A stretch of DNA of 64,000 bases from Candidatus Poribacteria bacterium (GTDB lineage Bacteria; Poribacteria; WGA-4E; WGA-3G). Location: the NCBI GenBank assembly GCA_022394755.1, contig JAGFCA010000056.1, positions 62,001 to 126,000 of the forward strand, in the 5' to 3' direction. Within the stretch, counting starts at the first letter, position 1. Every line of letters starts with the position of its first letter. The notes under the pieces are model-generated. The model saw only the letters and a list, made by a program, of their open reading frames with translations. It was not told the DNA's origin and did not search any database. Positions 9,599 through 19,111 of the stretch are shown here, in pieces. The translations under genes were made by a program, and so were the position numbers.

Positions 9599-11623
9599 GT
9601 GTTAAAAAATAACAAAGCTGCAATATTCACATCAGAACAAGCTGATAACGTTGATGTAACAACTTGGGAACTCCCCGAAGACGCAATTGCTCGATTAGGA
9701 CGCGGAAGTGAACCTAAATTGGCGTTTTCACCTGATGGACAATCCCTTGCCATTGGTACCTGTATAGGGCTTTGGTTATATGACTTGGCAACACTTTCCC
9801 CCGTTGCACTTTGGAATTTAGGACAAGGGGTAGTCGAATCTGTTGCTTTTTCACCTAACGGAAAATGGATAGCCGCAAGTTGTTCAGGAAGAATGCTTAA
9901 TATTTGGAATGTCCAAAGTGGCACATTTTGGACACAGGTAAAATTAGAGACCTACGTAGATAACGTAACCTTTTCCCAAGATAACCAATATATCGCAGTT
10001 GCTTATTCTGGTTACAGCAGTTCTAATGACGTTGAAGTTTGGCATGTTGAAAATGGTAAGCAGTTTTCAAAATTCACCGCGGATGTTGATAGAGCAGGAA
10101 TCTGCCGACCCCTCAGTTTTTCAGCTGATACTCGTTGGATTGCGTCTACCTACAGGTTTAATACTACAGTCGAGACGGAGTCAATAGTCGTGTGGGATAT
10201 GAAGAGCAATGAACAAATTGCATGTCTGTCAGCACATACTTATTGGGTAACTACCCTCTGTTTTTCACCGTGTGGAAAATTTCTCGCCTCTGGCGGTGAA
10301 GATGGCACCGTATACGTCTGGGATGTTAATACGTGGCAACAAGTGAAGTGCTATACAAATTATGGTCGCGTCTATCGTATTATCCCTTCTTGGACACCCG
10401 AAGGCATTCTCCGCGCAGCGATAGTCCATTATGACGATGCCGGTCCAGCTACTATTTCTGTCCGTGACCTTGAAAGTGGAGAAGAACTTTACACGGATCA
10501 GGTATGGGGCAACACTATAGAATTTTCCGATACTGGTGATTGGGGCAACAATGTCCTATTTTCAAACGGTTCACAACTTGCTTACGAATGCAGACACGAA
10601 TTCATCAACGTGTGGACATCTGATAATCCGGTCAAACATAAATTAACACATTCCCCCATCTCGTTTCCAACATCAATGTTCTTCTCACAGGATGGAAAGA
10701 CATTGGCGGTGGAGCATCATCATGAGGGTGTTGTATTATGGGATATAGAAAGTAAACGTTCACGTCCTGCAATAAAGGAGATATCAGCAGGTAAAAATCA
10801 GTTTGTCCATAAGACTAATAATGGCGAGCTCTATGTTACAAGTATCAAAAAGGATACTGCGACACTATGCCAAGCTGATAGTGATGGAACTCAACTTATT
10901 CAAGCAACTGGACTTGAGTATTGGAGTACCTTTCCCATATTATCACCGACTGGTAAGCTATTCGCTGCTGGTGATGAAGAAGGCAACATTCAAGTGTGGG
11001 ATGTGCAAAGTGGCGAGCAAATTTATGAATTGGTACATCCCATTGAACCATCAGATATAGACAATAGTAAAGATGAGGGTGATTATGTTGCTGAATTGAA
11101 ATTCAGCCAAGATGGAAAATTACTCGCAAGTGAATCAAAGTCTAATAAAGTCAAACTGTGGGACATGGAACTTGGTGAAGAAATAGACACGTTTCCAAGT
11201 GATAAGGTCACTGGAATAATTGAATTTTCACCATGTGGACAGTACCTTTCTTGCTCTGGAACAGAAGATCTCCTAATCTGGGATATCATCCACCGTAATC
11301 CCTGTCATGATGAAACAAACTTGTATAAATCAACCAGATTTGATATTGGAGCGAGGCTGTCACGCCCTCCAGAATGCGAATATGTGGAAGAACCTGTATT
11401 TTCTTTTTGTAGGGAGTACTTGGCATGTATAGCATCTTGGAATAATGATTCAAAGAACTTTCCTATCTGTTTGTTTGAAGTCAAGAGCGGTAAACATCTT
11501 GCCACTTTTTGGGGACACACTACAGATATATGGACACTTACCTTCTCTCCTGACAACACACTTTTAGCAAGTGCCAGCCATGATGGTACCATCCTGCTTT
11601 GGAATATGACATCATATCTATAG
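9599..11623 (+). CDS. Stand-alone WD40 double-propeller protein, paralogue of the sigma-fused one
   Basis: A 674-residue WD40 protein starting at GTG 9599 with GAGGTG just upstream. Residue by residue it tracks the WD40 half of the gene at 4932, as in RLGRGSEP, FSPDGQSLAIGTC, LATLSPVALW and VVLWDIESKRSRPA, and it ends LLWNMTSYL. Fourteen blade ends are seen. It therefore looks like a copy of the fused propeller without the sigma domain, or the source from which the fusion arose. It shares the N-terminal ADNVDVTTW lead-in with the gene at 7549. It is last in the operon started by the ECF promoter at 4869. Function is unknown; competition with or pairing to the fused propeller is a hypothesis. 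Confidence 0.85.
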   Translation: MLKNNKAAIFTSEQADNVDVTTWELPEDAIARLGRGSEPKLAFSPDGQSLAIGTCIGLWLYDLATLSPVALWNLGQGVVESVAFSPNGKWIAASCSGRMLNIWNVQSGTFWTQVKLETYVDNVTFSQDNQYIAVAYSGYSSSNDVEVWHVENGKQFSKFTADVDRAGICRPLSFSADTRWIASTYRFNTTVETESIVVWDMKSNEQIACLSAHTYWVTTLCFSPCGKFLASGGEDGTVYVWDVNTWQQVKCYTNYGRVYRIIPSWTPEGILRAAIVHYDDAGPATISVRDLESGEELYTDQVWGNTIEFSDTGDWGNNVLFSNGSQLAYECRHEFINVWTSDNPVKHKLTHSPISFPTSMFFSQDGKTLAVEHHHEGVVLWDIESKRSRPAIKEISAGKNQFVHKTNNGELYVTSIKKDTATLCQADSDGTQLIQATGLEYWSTFPILSPTGKLFAAGDEEGNIQVWDVQSGEQIYELVHPIEPSDIDNSKDEGDYVAELKFSQDGKLLASESKSNKVKLWDMELGEEIDTFPSDKVTGIIEFSPCGQYLSCSGTEDLLIWDIIHRNPCHDETNLYKSTRFDIGARLSRPPECEYVEEPVFSFCREYLACIASWNNDSKNFPICLFEVKSGKHLATFWGHTTDIWTLTFSPDNTLLASASHDGTILLWNMTSYL

Positions 11624-11665
11624 CTATTATTATAAGACACATTTATTGCAAAATTATGTCGGTGT

Positions 11666-11699
11666 TGCAACTATTTCACCTGGAAATCGCGTCATGTAT
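11666..11699 (+). promoter_or_regulatory. ECF-type promoter before the membrane-tethered sigma-WD40 gene
   Basis: TGCAAC (11666-11671) and CGTCATGTAT (11690-11699) are separated by the same 18 bp as the site at 4869. The sequence that follows, through ATTCACTATTTTTGAGAGAT to the start codon, also matches that of the first sigma gene. This duplication of promoter plus leader suggests both genes answer to the same ECF sigma factor. Confidence 0.65.
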
Positions 11700-11728
11700 A
11701 ATCAGATTCACTATTTTTGAGAGATCTA

Positions 11729-14458
11729 ATGGAAAAAGATGACATTGAATTAATCCAAGACATACTGTCAGGTGATGAAGTTGCCTTTAGCCAGTTAGTT
11801 CAAAGACACCAAAAGAGCATTCATGCACTTGCATGGCGGGAAATTGGTGATTACCATATTGCTGAAGAAATCACGCAAGATGCCTTTTTGCAGGTATACA
11901 ATAAATTACCTACTCTTAAGAATCCAAAATTATTTGCTGGATGGCTCTATGTTATAGCAAAAAGACAGTGCATTGCATGGAAACGTAAGAACAAACATCC
12001 AACTCATTCCTTGAATTCCATGAGTCAGGAAACATTAGATGAATCTGCGTATGCAAACTATATATCGCAAGAACGTGAAGTAAAGGTAACTGAATACCGT
12101 CGTGAAATTGTACAAAAACTACTGGAAAAACTACCAGAAATTGAACGCACAGTCGTAATACTCCATTATCTTGGTGAGATGACTTGTGACGCAATTGGAA
12201 TGTTCTTAGGAGTGTCACCGAACACTGTAAAAAGTCGGTTGAGTCGCGCACGCAAACGCCTAAAGGAAGATGTAACCATTATACGCGAGACTCTCAGTAG
12301 TGTTCAAATATCCCCGAATCTAACAGATAACATCATACGGAAAACCAATGACACAGAACTAACACCTCCTTCTGGTGCTAAACCACTGTTACCGTTTGGA
12401 GTGTTGGGTTCTTCTATTTTCTTGATAGTATTCTTATTGGGTATAAGCAACCAACTCTTGACTCGTTATCAATTACCATATAACCTTAATGCGCAATCAG
12501 AAACAACTATAGAGATTGTTGAAACCCTCATAATCCCTAATATTACATCAGAAACTGATCTACGAAATCGGATTGGAAACGATACTGTACTCGGTATAAA
12601 CAGTAACGATGGACTGCAAAGTGGAGAAACACCTATGGAAAACAATATTAATCAAGATTCTACACAATGGAAGCTACCTCAAGATGCTAAAGCACGCCTT
12701 GGTAAAGGTTACGTATTTGATATGAAGTATTCACCAGACGGCACGTTATTTGCCGCAGGAGGTACAATAGGTATATGGATCTATGACGCACACACAGGAA
12801 AAGAAATTGACCTACTCACACAAAACACCGATGGTATATCTGCAATTGCCTTCAGTCCAAACAACCAACTACTTGCGAGTGAAGGAAAGGATTACACGAT
12901 TTTGCTCTGGGACTTAAAAAATGGAGAACAGATACGAGTATTCTCTGGACATCAAGATATAGTCAAATCAATCGCTTTTAGTCCTGACGGGAAGACAATC
13001 GCAAGCGGAAGTTATGATGAAACAATACGGATATGGGAGGTATCTACTGGGGAACTCCGTGTCACCTTCGCTGGACATGCAAATCAAGTATCAGAGGTAA
13101 TGTATTTAAAAGATGACGAAATGATTCTTAGTTATGGTAGGAGTGAGGGGACAATCCACCTATGGAATGCTAACACTGGAGAATTCATACGAACATTTTC
13201 TGGACATACGGGAAATCTTACCTCGATAGCATCTTCACCTGACGGAAAAACAATTGCAGGTGGCAGTGATGTTGGCACAATTCACTTATGGGAAACACAT
13301 ACCGGTGAACTTAAAACAACAATAGTAAATGTAACTGGTTCCGTTGGAGTTGATGATCTTGTTGCCTCCCTTGTGTTTAGTCCTGATGGAAATATACTCG
13401 TAAGTATAAATGTCGATAATGACATAATTCAATTTTGGAATGTATCTAACGGAGAAAAAATCAGAACCATTTCAAGTCCACCTGCATCAACAGGTAATGC
13501 TATCTTTTCTCCAGATGGGAACACTCTGGCAAGTGCTGGGGGAGACGGTACAGTTCGGTTCTGGGATGTTGCTTCAAACACACACATACGGTCAATCACT
13601 GGTTATGCGAATATGTTTACAGATATGGAATACTCACCTGGTGGAGACACTTTGGCTCTTGTAAGTTCAGAGAAACGACTTCGGTTATGGGATACACATA
13701 CCAGAAAATTGTTGAAAACATATAGTCCGCATCCAAAAAGGATAACTTGCATCACTTATGCTCCGGATGGTATAACGCTTGCATGTGGTGGTTGGGATAA
13801 CACAGGGAATACGGTGTGGTTATGGAACACGAAAACAGGGGAACACGGACGCGTTTTTACTGGTTACAAGGATACCATTGATACATTGGCATTTAGTCCT
13901 GATGGAAATACACTTGCTTGTGGTGGTTGGGATGAGACAATCAGATTGTGGGATGTCAACACAGGTGAAACTACAAAAGTTCTAACAGGAGAAAAGGATA
14001 TTGTCAGAGAAATTGAATATTCTCCACATGGAAAAATGCTTGTGAGTAGGGGTGACTCAGGAATGATACGTTTTTGGGATATAGATTCCGGTGAGACTGT
14101 AAGAACAATCCCTGGTGATACTGTCGCACTTTCTCCAAACTGGGAAAAATTTGTGTCATGGGAATATAAAAAAACTGAGATCCAGTTTTGGAGTATGGAT
14201 AGTGATGAACCCATTAGATCCATTACGTCAGATGAAAAAACATATTTTCGGACATACTCACCAGATGGACGCATTATTGTTGGCATTGACTCAAACGGTA
14301 AACTATCCTTTTGTGATGCTGATACAGGTGAAGTCATTCAAACTTCTGACAGAGGACATATACAAGATATTTATTTCATGCAATATTCACCAGATGGTCA
14401 AACACTCGCAACTTCAGGATGGGACAGTACTATTCTTCTGTGGGATGTCCCCCAATAG
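11729..14458 (+). CDS. Membrane-anchored ECF sigma factor-WD40 fusion
   Basis: A 909-residue fusion. The ECF sigma domain (about 1-195) shows DEVAFSQLVQRHQKS, AEEITQDAFLQVYNKL, LPEIERTVVILHYLGEM and FLGVSPNTVKSRLSRAR. A single hydrophobic segment (about 222-241, FGVLGSSIFLIVFLLGI) follows, then a polar linker, then WD40 repeats from about 313 beginning LPQDAKARLGKG. I count 14 blade ends up to the C-terminal LLWDVPQ. With the sigma domain in the cytoplasm, the propellers would lie outside the inner membrane, so the sigma factor is tethered and release would need proteolysis or a shape change (inference). Start ATG 11729 was chosen over TTG 11717 because GAGAGA sits 4-9 bp before it and the context matches the gene at 4932. 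Confidence 0.87.
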   Translation: MEKDDIELIQDILSGDEVAFSQLVQRHQKSIHALAWREIGDYHIAEEITQDAFLQVYNKLPTLKNPKLFAGWLYVIAKRQCIAWKRKNKHPTHSLNSMSQETLDESAYANYISQEREVKVTEYRREIVQKLLEKLPEIERTVVILHYLGEMTCDAIGMFLGVSPNTVKSRLSRARKRLKEDVTIIRETLSSVQISPNLTDNIIRKTNDTELTPPSGAKPLLPFGVLGSSIFLIVFLLGISNQLLTRYQLPYNLNAQSETTIEIVETLIIPNITSETDLRNRIGNDTVLGINSNDGLQSGETPMENNINQDSTQWKLPQDAKARLGKGYVFDMKYSPDGTLFAAGGTIGIWIYDAHTGKEIDLLTQNTDGISAIAFSPNNQLLASEGKDYTILLWDLKNGEQIRVFSGHQDIVKSIAFSPDGKTIASGSYDETIRIWEVSTGELRVTFAGHANQVSEVMYLKDDEMILSYGRSEGTIHLWNANTGEFIRTFSGHTGNLTSIASSPDGKTIAGGSDVGTIHLWETHTGELKTTIVNVTGSVGVDDLVASLVFSPDGNILVSINVDNDIIQFWNVSNGEKIRTISSPPASTGNAIFSPDGNTLASAGGDGTVRFWDVASNTHIRSITGYANMFTDMEYSPGGDTLALVSSEKRLRLWDTHTRKLLKTYSPHPKRITCITYAPDGITLACGGWDNTGNTVWLWNTKTGEHGRVFTGYKDTIDTLAFSPDGNTLACGGWDETIRLWDVNTGETTKVLTGEKDIVREIEYSPHGKMLVSRGDSGMIRFWDIDSGETVRTIPGDTVALSPNWEKFVSWEYKKTEIQFWSMDSDEPIRSITSDEKTYFRTYSPDGRIIVGIDSNGKLSFCDADTGEVIQTSDRGHIQDIYFMQYSPDGQTLATSGWDSTILLWDVPQ

Positions 14459-14470
14459 GTTTGTTTCGTT

Positions 14471-14585
14471 ATACCATTTCTAATTGAAAATGTCGCTTTA
14501 TTGTAGCACATTCTTCCAGATTGTGCCGTTCTCCCCTTCATTTCTAAACAGTCGGTAATGAGAGAAAATTTAATAGAAATGGTAT
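14471..14585. mobile_element. MITE-like element with 12 bp terminal inverted repeats
   Basis: ATACCATTTCTA at 14471-14482 is the exact reverse complement of TAGAAATGGTAT at 14574-14585, enclosing a 115 bp non-coding element. A degenerate relative appears near 41148-41242: it shares TAATTGAAAATGT near the left end and TAGAATTGGTATTATATA at the right end. No clear target-site duplication is visible. The right end supplies a TGGTATTAT box that could serve as a -10 for the next gene. Confidence 0.5.
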
Positions 14586-14633
14586 TATATCGTGGCACCA
14601 ATCCTACTTACCACATCATTAAAGGAGTCATAC

Positions 14634-16580
14634 ATGAAAATACTCACTCTCTTATTCGCTGCATTTCCATTTATTTCCTCACTATTCATTCTTACATTCA
14701 TGACAACTCTTACCTTCTGTCAAGATAATACAGGTGTGGGATTACCTAAGGGGGCAAAAGCACGTTTTGGAAAAAGCAAAATTTACCAGCTGAAATACTT
14801 TCCAGATGGAGAACGAATTGCTGTTGCTACGACCATCGGAATCTGGATTTACGATGTCCAAACAGGAGACGCACTCGACCTACTCACAGGACATACCGGT
14901 CCAGTAACATCTATAGTTTTCAGTCCTGACGGTAATACTATTGCAACAGGAAGTGAGGATAAAACGGTGCGATTGTGGGACGTAAACACTAATCAGCTCA
15001 TAGCCACATGTGATGGACATAAAGATGGTGTAAATAGGATAGCTTTCCATCCGAACGGAAAGACATTCGCCAGTGATAGTGAAGATTGGCAAATCAGAAT
15101 ATGGGAAACGGAAACTGGCAATCTTGTAAAGATCATCAAGTCTAACAATATATCAGCGATAGATATGTCATACTCTCCTGATGGTACCACACTGCTAATT
15201 ATCGGACAACATAGTCAATACGAAATGAAAATTGAGTATTGGGACATAGAGTCAGGTGAACACTTAGAAACCGAACTGCATGATGTAAAGTTTAATTCTG
15301 CAAAGTTTTCACCAGATTGCCTATCACTTGCTGGTGCAGGAGGAAATCCATTACTGTTTTGGGATGTTGAAATAGGAAAACTCGTGAAGAATTACACAAA
15401 GTGGATAGGTGATTTGAAATCTATGGAGTTTTCTTCAAATGGACGTTACCTTTTAACAGCAAGCAACATGGATAGAGTTGATGTTTGGGATGTTAACACT
15501 GCAAAACCTATAGTCAGTATGGGACACCGGGACACGGTTAATACTGCAACGTTTTCACCGGACGAAAAGACAATCGCAAGCGGAAGTGACGATGGAACGA
15601 TTCGGTTCTGGGATGCAGCAACAGGGAAACTGATAAATGAGATAACTGCTCATCTGTCTACTGAGATTTATTCTGCTGTGTATTCACCAGATGGCAGCAC
15701 ACTCGCTTGTGGCACTGAATCTGAAATTCGTATTTGGAATCCTCAGTCCGGCGAACTACTGAATAACATCTCTGAACCATCTTGTGATGTTTATTCTATT
15801 GCATATTCTCCTAATGGAGACTTATTGGCTACCGGTGGTACTTCTAAAAAGGTACGTCTGTGGGACACGAAGACTCGCCGATTTCTCGGAAGCTTCTCTG
15901 GACATAAAGACACAATTTCTTCGGTTGCATTTTTACCTGATGGTAACAGACTTGCAAGTGGAGGTGGACTCAATAAACAGCAAACAAAAAATCAGAAACA
16001 AACCAATGGAGATTTTTCTGTCTGTCTTTGGGAAATTCGCAAAGGCGAAATGTATCTAATTGGTGATCGTTTGGCGACCTTTACTGAACATAAAGAGAGT
16101 GTTACTTCATTATCATTTTCTCCCGACGGAAAAACACTGGCAAGTGGAAGTCATGACAAAACTATTCGACTTTGGGATGTAGACACCGGAACTTCCCTAA
16201 AAGTTCTGACAGACCGTGAAGATGCAGTCACTGCAATCACATATTCTCCTGATGGCATAACACTTGTCAGTGGAAGTAGGGATGGAACTATCCAATTGTG
16301 GAATGTAAAATCTGGTGACTTGATGCTTCCGCCGATTGAAGAAGCAGGTCAAGTAACTTCATTGTCATATTCCCCTGATGGAAGTATCCTTGCAAGTTCA
16401 AGTGAAGGAAACAATGCTATTCATTTCTGGGATTCAAAGACAGGACAACACTTACAAACTTTTGCGGGACATACACAACGCGTCAATGCCGTTGTGTTCT
16501 CACCAGATAACGAAACACTTGCAAGTGTAAGTTCTGATGGAACCATACTGATATGGGACTTGGGAACACTAAGCCATTAA
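14634..16580 (+). CDS. Secreted WD40 double-propeller protein
   Basis: A 648-residue protein with an N-terminal signal peptide (about 1-30, ending near TLTFCQ) followed directly by LPKGAKARFGKS and WD40 repeats. Fourteen blade ends are countable, from IWIYDVQTG to ILIWDLGT, and many repeats are textbook (FSPDGKTLASGSHDKTIRLWD). It carries the same LPxxAxAR lead-in as the other four WD40 proteins of the cluster, but here exported. AAAGGAG lies 7 bp before the ATG, fixing the start at 14634 rather than at an upstream in-frame codon. It has its own leader after the MITE-like element, so it is probably a separate transcript. A role as periplasmic partner of the membrane-tethered sigma-WD40 protein is possible but unproven. 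Confidence 0.88.
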   Translation: MKILTLLFAAFPFISSLFILTFMTTLTFCQDNTGVGLPKGAKARFGKSKIYQLKYFPDGERIAVATTIGIWIYDVQTGDALDLLTGHTGPVTSIVFSPDGNTIATGSEDKTVRLWDVNTNQLIATCDGHKDGVNRIAFHPNGKTFASDSEDWQIRIWETETGNLVKIIKSNNISAIDMSYSPDGTTLLIIGQHSQYEMKIEYWDIESGEHLETELHDVKFNSAKFSPDCLSLAGAGGNPLLFWDVEIGKLVKNYTKWIGDLKSMEFSSNGRYLLTASNMDRVDVWDVNTAKPIVSMGHRDTVNTATFSPDEKTIASGSDDGTIRFWDAATGKLINEITAHLSTEIYSAVYSPDGSTLACGTESEIRIWNPQSGELLNNISEPSCDVYSIAYSPNGDLLATGGTSKKVRLWDTKTRRFLGSFSGHKDTISSVAFLPDGNRLASGGGLNKQQTKNQKQTNGDFSVCLWEIRKGEMYLIGDRLATFTEHKESVTSLSFSPDGKTLASGSHDKTIRLWDVDTGTSLKVLTDREDAVTAITYSPDGITLVSGSRDGTIQLWNVKSGDLMLPPIEEAGQVTSLSYSPDGSILASSSEGNNAIHFWDSKTGQHLQTFAGHTQRVNAVVFSPDNETLASVSSDGTILIWDLGTLSH

Positions 16581-16683
16581 AGTATGCTTTTCTCCATTTT
16601 GTATTTTATTCTTTGAATTGTCAAAAGCTCCTCCAATCGTTCTTTCTTATCGTAGTTCTTGGTATTTCATTATCATACCCATG

Positions 16684-18717
16684 TTAAAATGTAACCGTCA
16701 ACCCTAAGGTTGGGATTATAGGCAACAACGGTTCTTCTGTAATTTCACACCTTATAATTTCGTTCGTGTCTTCGTCTCTCATTTCACTGAATGCATATTG
16801 GTCTACATTTGTGTTGTTATATAGATTCAGGATTTGGAAATACCACGATAGAGACCATCGTTTATATGGACTATGTTTAGTTATTCTAAAGTCGAGACTA
16901 TGATAGGACGGAAGACGTTCAGAATGGGTATCACCAAACTGTCGGTCACATGCTATGATACTTCCATTTAATATAACAGGTTTGTGTACGAGTGGTGTTC
17001 TTGGGTCACCTGTGTGAAAACGCCAACTAAGATAGAGATGCCAAGTTGTGGCTATCTGATAATTACTACTGAGAAATAGAGAATGTCGTCTATCATTTTG
17101 ACGATAGATTGATATATCTTCCGTCTGTTCTTTTGCGATACCGTAAGCATACCCAAGTCCCCATGTAAATCGAGATGAGACTGCCTGGGAAGCAAATACA
17201 TCAAAACCGATTGCATTTGCTGATTCTGGTGTCGAAAAAACCTGTGTTTGTCGACCGAATTCTCTTAGTTTCCCTACTAAATTGTCGTATTCCTTGTAGT
17301 ACCCTTCAAGACGAATTAGGAAATTAGTGCTGGGGTTAAATTCACATCCTAATATATAGTGAATAGCTTTTTCAGCACGGCCTATGGATTGTATGTTATC
17401 TTCAACAGGGATAGACATAATATCTATAGGTTGATGGTACAGTCCCCATGCCCCGCGAAATACTAAGTTATTTCTTGGACGTATTGCCAGAGCAATCCGA
17501 GGACCAATTTCATACGTTTGGATATCAGGTTCACGGTAGTTCTGTATAATATATCGTCCACCAACATTAAGGGCAACTTTCGAATGAAGTTGCCACTCAT
17601 CTTGTAGGAAAAATTTTACATCGCTCCCGCTATCTTCAATATCAGCAAATATTGGTCTATATTTATCTATTCCAGCGATTCGTTCGTTGACATCATATTG
17701 ATAATTTCCAGACAACCATCGCCACTCAAGACCTGTACGTAGAGTGTGTCTATCTAATATATTTGCCGTGTATTCTACCTTTGTACCAAAAAACCTAAAG
17801 TTTCGATTATCATAATCTGCCTTCCCTGTTGTTCTATCTTGACTGGATGTCCCGCCAAAGAAATAAACGTCTGACCAATGCGATGAATTGAAAGAATGTT
17901 TCCATTTCATCCAGATAGTTGAATTGTCATAACGTGAATCCAGTTTATTATCAATATCATCAACTCGAATGAGGTTTTTATCCCAACCGTATAATCCGTT
18001 AAGTGTTATTGTATCGTCATTAGTTAGTTCATACACAAATTTACCATAAACATCTGCATATTGTGGCTTATATTGTTCATCAATATCTATGAGCGCCAAA
18101 ATAAGATCAATATATCCGCGTCTGGCAGAAACCAGCCATCCACCCTTATCAGTTATTGGACCTTCTAATAATAGGGTTGTATTGATGAGATCAATACCAA
18201 AATTAGCACTAATTTTATCTGGGTCAGGGGTTTTGGTAGTAATATCGTATACACCTGACATCTTCTGACCATACTCTGCAGGAAACCCACCCATCAAAAG
18301 ATCTGCACGGTGGATTAACTTCAGTCCGATCAGCGAAATAGCCCCTCCAAAATCCTGTAAATGATAGGGATTATAGAGTTCCAGTCCGTCTAATCGGACA
18401 GAGACACCATCCTTTTCTCCACCTCGTATACTGAAACGAGCACTATAATCACTCGCTACAACACCCGGGAAAATATGACCGGAGCGCATTATATCGTTAC
18501 CAATTAATGGAAACTGCTCTATTTCTTTCTTAGATAGTGACAATTGGGGAACTGTACCATCATAAATCATGAACCTACCGGGAGTTACAACAATTTTCTC
18601 AAGTTCAACTGGTTCTTGATTTACCTGAGCAATAACAGGCAGACAATTAATGATGTTGAAGATAAAGAGTATTATTAAAAGAGAATTAAAGGAATGTCGT
18701 TGGATATTGTCCATCAT
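16684..18717 (-). CDS. TonB-dependent outer-membrane receptor
   Basis: A 677-residue outer-membrane gated channel for an unidentified ligand. It has an N-terminal signal peptide (about 1-31), a TonB-box-like stretch EKIVVTPGR, a plug domain (about 50-165) with SIRGGEKDGVSVRLDGLELYNP split over its conserved core, and a C-terminal beta-barrel rich in alternating aromatic strands. It ends LGLTVTF with a terminal Phe, as outer-membrane proteins do. TAGGAG precedes the two tandem ATGs, so the start may be the first or second Met. It stands alone on the minus strand, converging with the WD40 cluster. No TonB/ExbB/ExbD or transporter genes are nearby, so the substrate cannot be guessed. It is good evidence for a diderm cell. 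Confidence 0.9.
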   Translation of the reverse strand: MMDNIQRHSFNSLLIILFIFNIINCLPVIAQVNQEPVELEKIVVTPGRFMIYDGTVPQLSLSKKEIEQFPLIGNDIMRSGHIFPGVVASDYSARFSIRGGEKDGVSVRLDGLELYNPYHLQDFGGAISLIGLKLIHRADLLMGGFPAEYGQKMSGVYDITTKTPDPDKISANFGIDLINTTLLLEGPITDKGGWLVSARRGYIDLILALIDIDEQYKPQYADVYGKFVYELTNDDTITLNGLYGWDKNLIRVDDIDNKLDSRYDNSTIWMKWKHSFNSSHWSDVYFFGGTSSQDRTTGKADYDNRNFRFFGTKVEYTANILDRHTLRTGLEWRWLSGNYQYDVNERIAGIDKYRPIFADIEDSGSDVKFFLQDEWQLHSKVALNVGGRYIIQNYREPDIQTYEIGPRIALAIRPRNNLVFRGAWGLYHQPIDIMSIPVEDNIQSIGRAEKAIHYILGCEFNPSTNFLIRLEGYYKEYDNLVGKLREFGRQTQVFSTPESANAIGFDVFASQAVSSRFTWGLGYAYGIAKEQTEDISIYRQNDRRHSLFLSSNYQIATTWHLYLSWRFHTGDPRTPLVHKPVILNGSIIACDRQFGDTHSERLPSYHSLDFRITKHSPYKRWSLSWYFQILNLYNNTNVDQYAFSEMRDEDTNEIIRCEITEEPLLPIIPTLGLTVTF

Positions 18718-19111
18718 AACTCCTACAGATGTGAGAGATGGTATTTTAAGTATAACATTTGATTAGTTTAGATACAATATAATACCTTAGGTTGGGTATG
18801 TAAACTGTTTGTTAATAGACATTTCGTATTCTTCATGTATCGAATTTGTTATATTAGTTGTTAGTTGATTTGAGGGACGAAATGTGTAAAGTCCTATTCA
18901 GATTCGTGGAAAAATAAATGTAACAAAACCCTCTTTTCCGCTTAATCCGTGTAATCCGCGATTCAGGCACAGTAAAGAAGACCTATAGTGAAAAATTCTC
19001 TTATGAAGTAATTTTAAGTGATATTAGTTGTAAAATATGGTAAAATATATAGAAAGAAATAAATTCTTCAGTCTGAAGTATTTACAGAATGTATTAATTT
19101 GGAGGAAAACT
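18718..19111. promoter_or_regulatory. Divergent intergenic region: TonB receptor and tatA promoters
   Basis: On the minus strand TTTACA (18804-18799) and TATATT (18781-18776) are 17 bp apart, suiting the receptor gene. On the plus strand TGGTAAAAT (19038-19046) is an extended -10 box for tatA, followed by a leader of about 60 bases and a strong GGAGG. Between them lies GAGGGACGAAATGTGTAAAG (18872-18891), which resembles the tail of the palindrome repeats seen at 54887-55095, and an oddly GC-rich patch at 18936-18968 (CTTAATCCGTGTAATCCGCG) that looks like another dispersed repeat. No gene is seen. Confidence 0.45.

Noticed and set aside
13864..14337. 157-residue frame on the minus strand
   Set aside because: It is a mirror of the regular WD40 repeats of the plus-strand gene; its repeats merely echo the coding strand.
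19037..19111. N-terminal extension of TatA
   Set aside because: TatA proteins begin just before the membrane helix, and GGAGG fixes the start at 19112.
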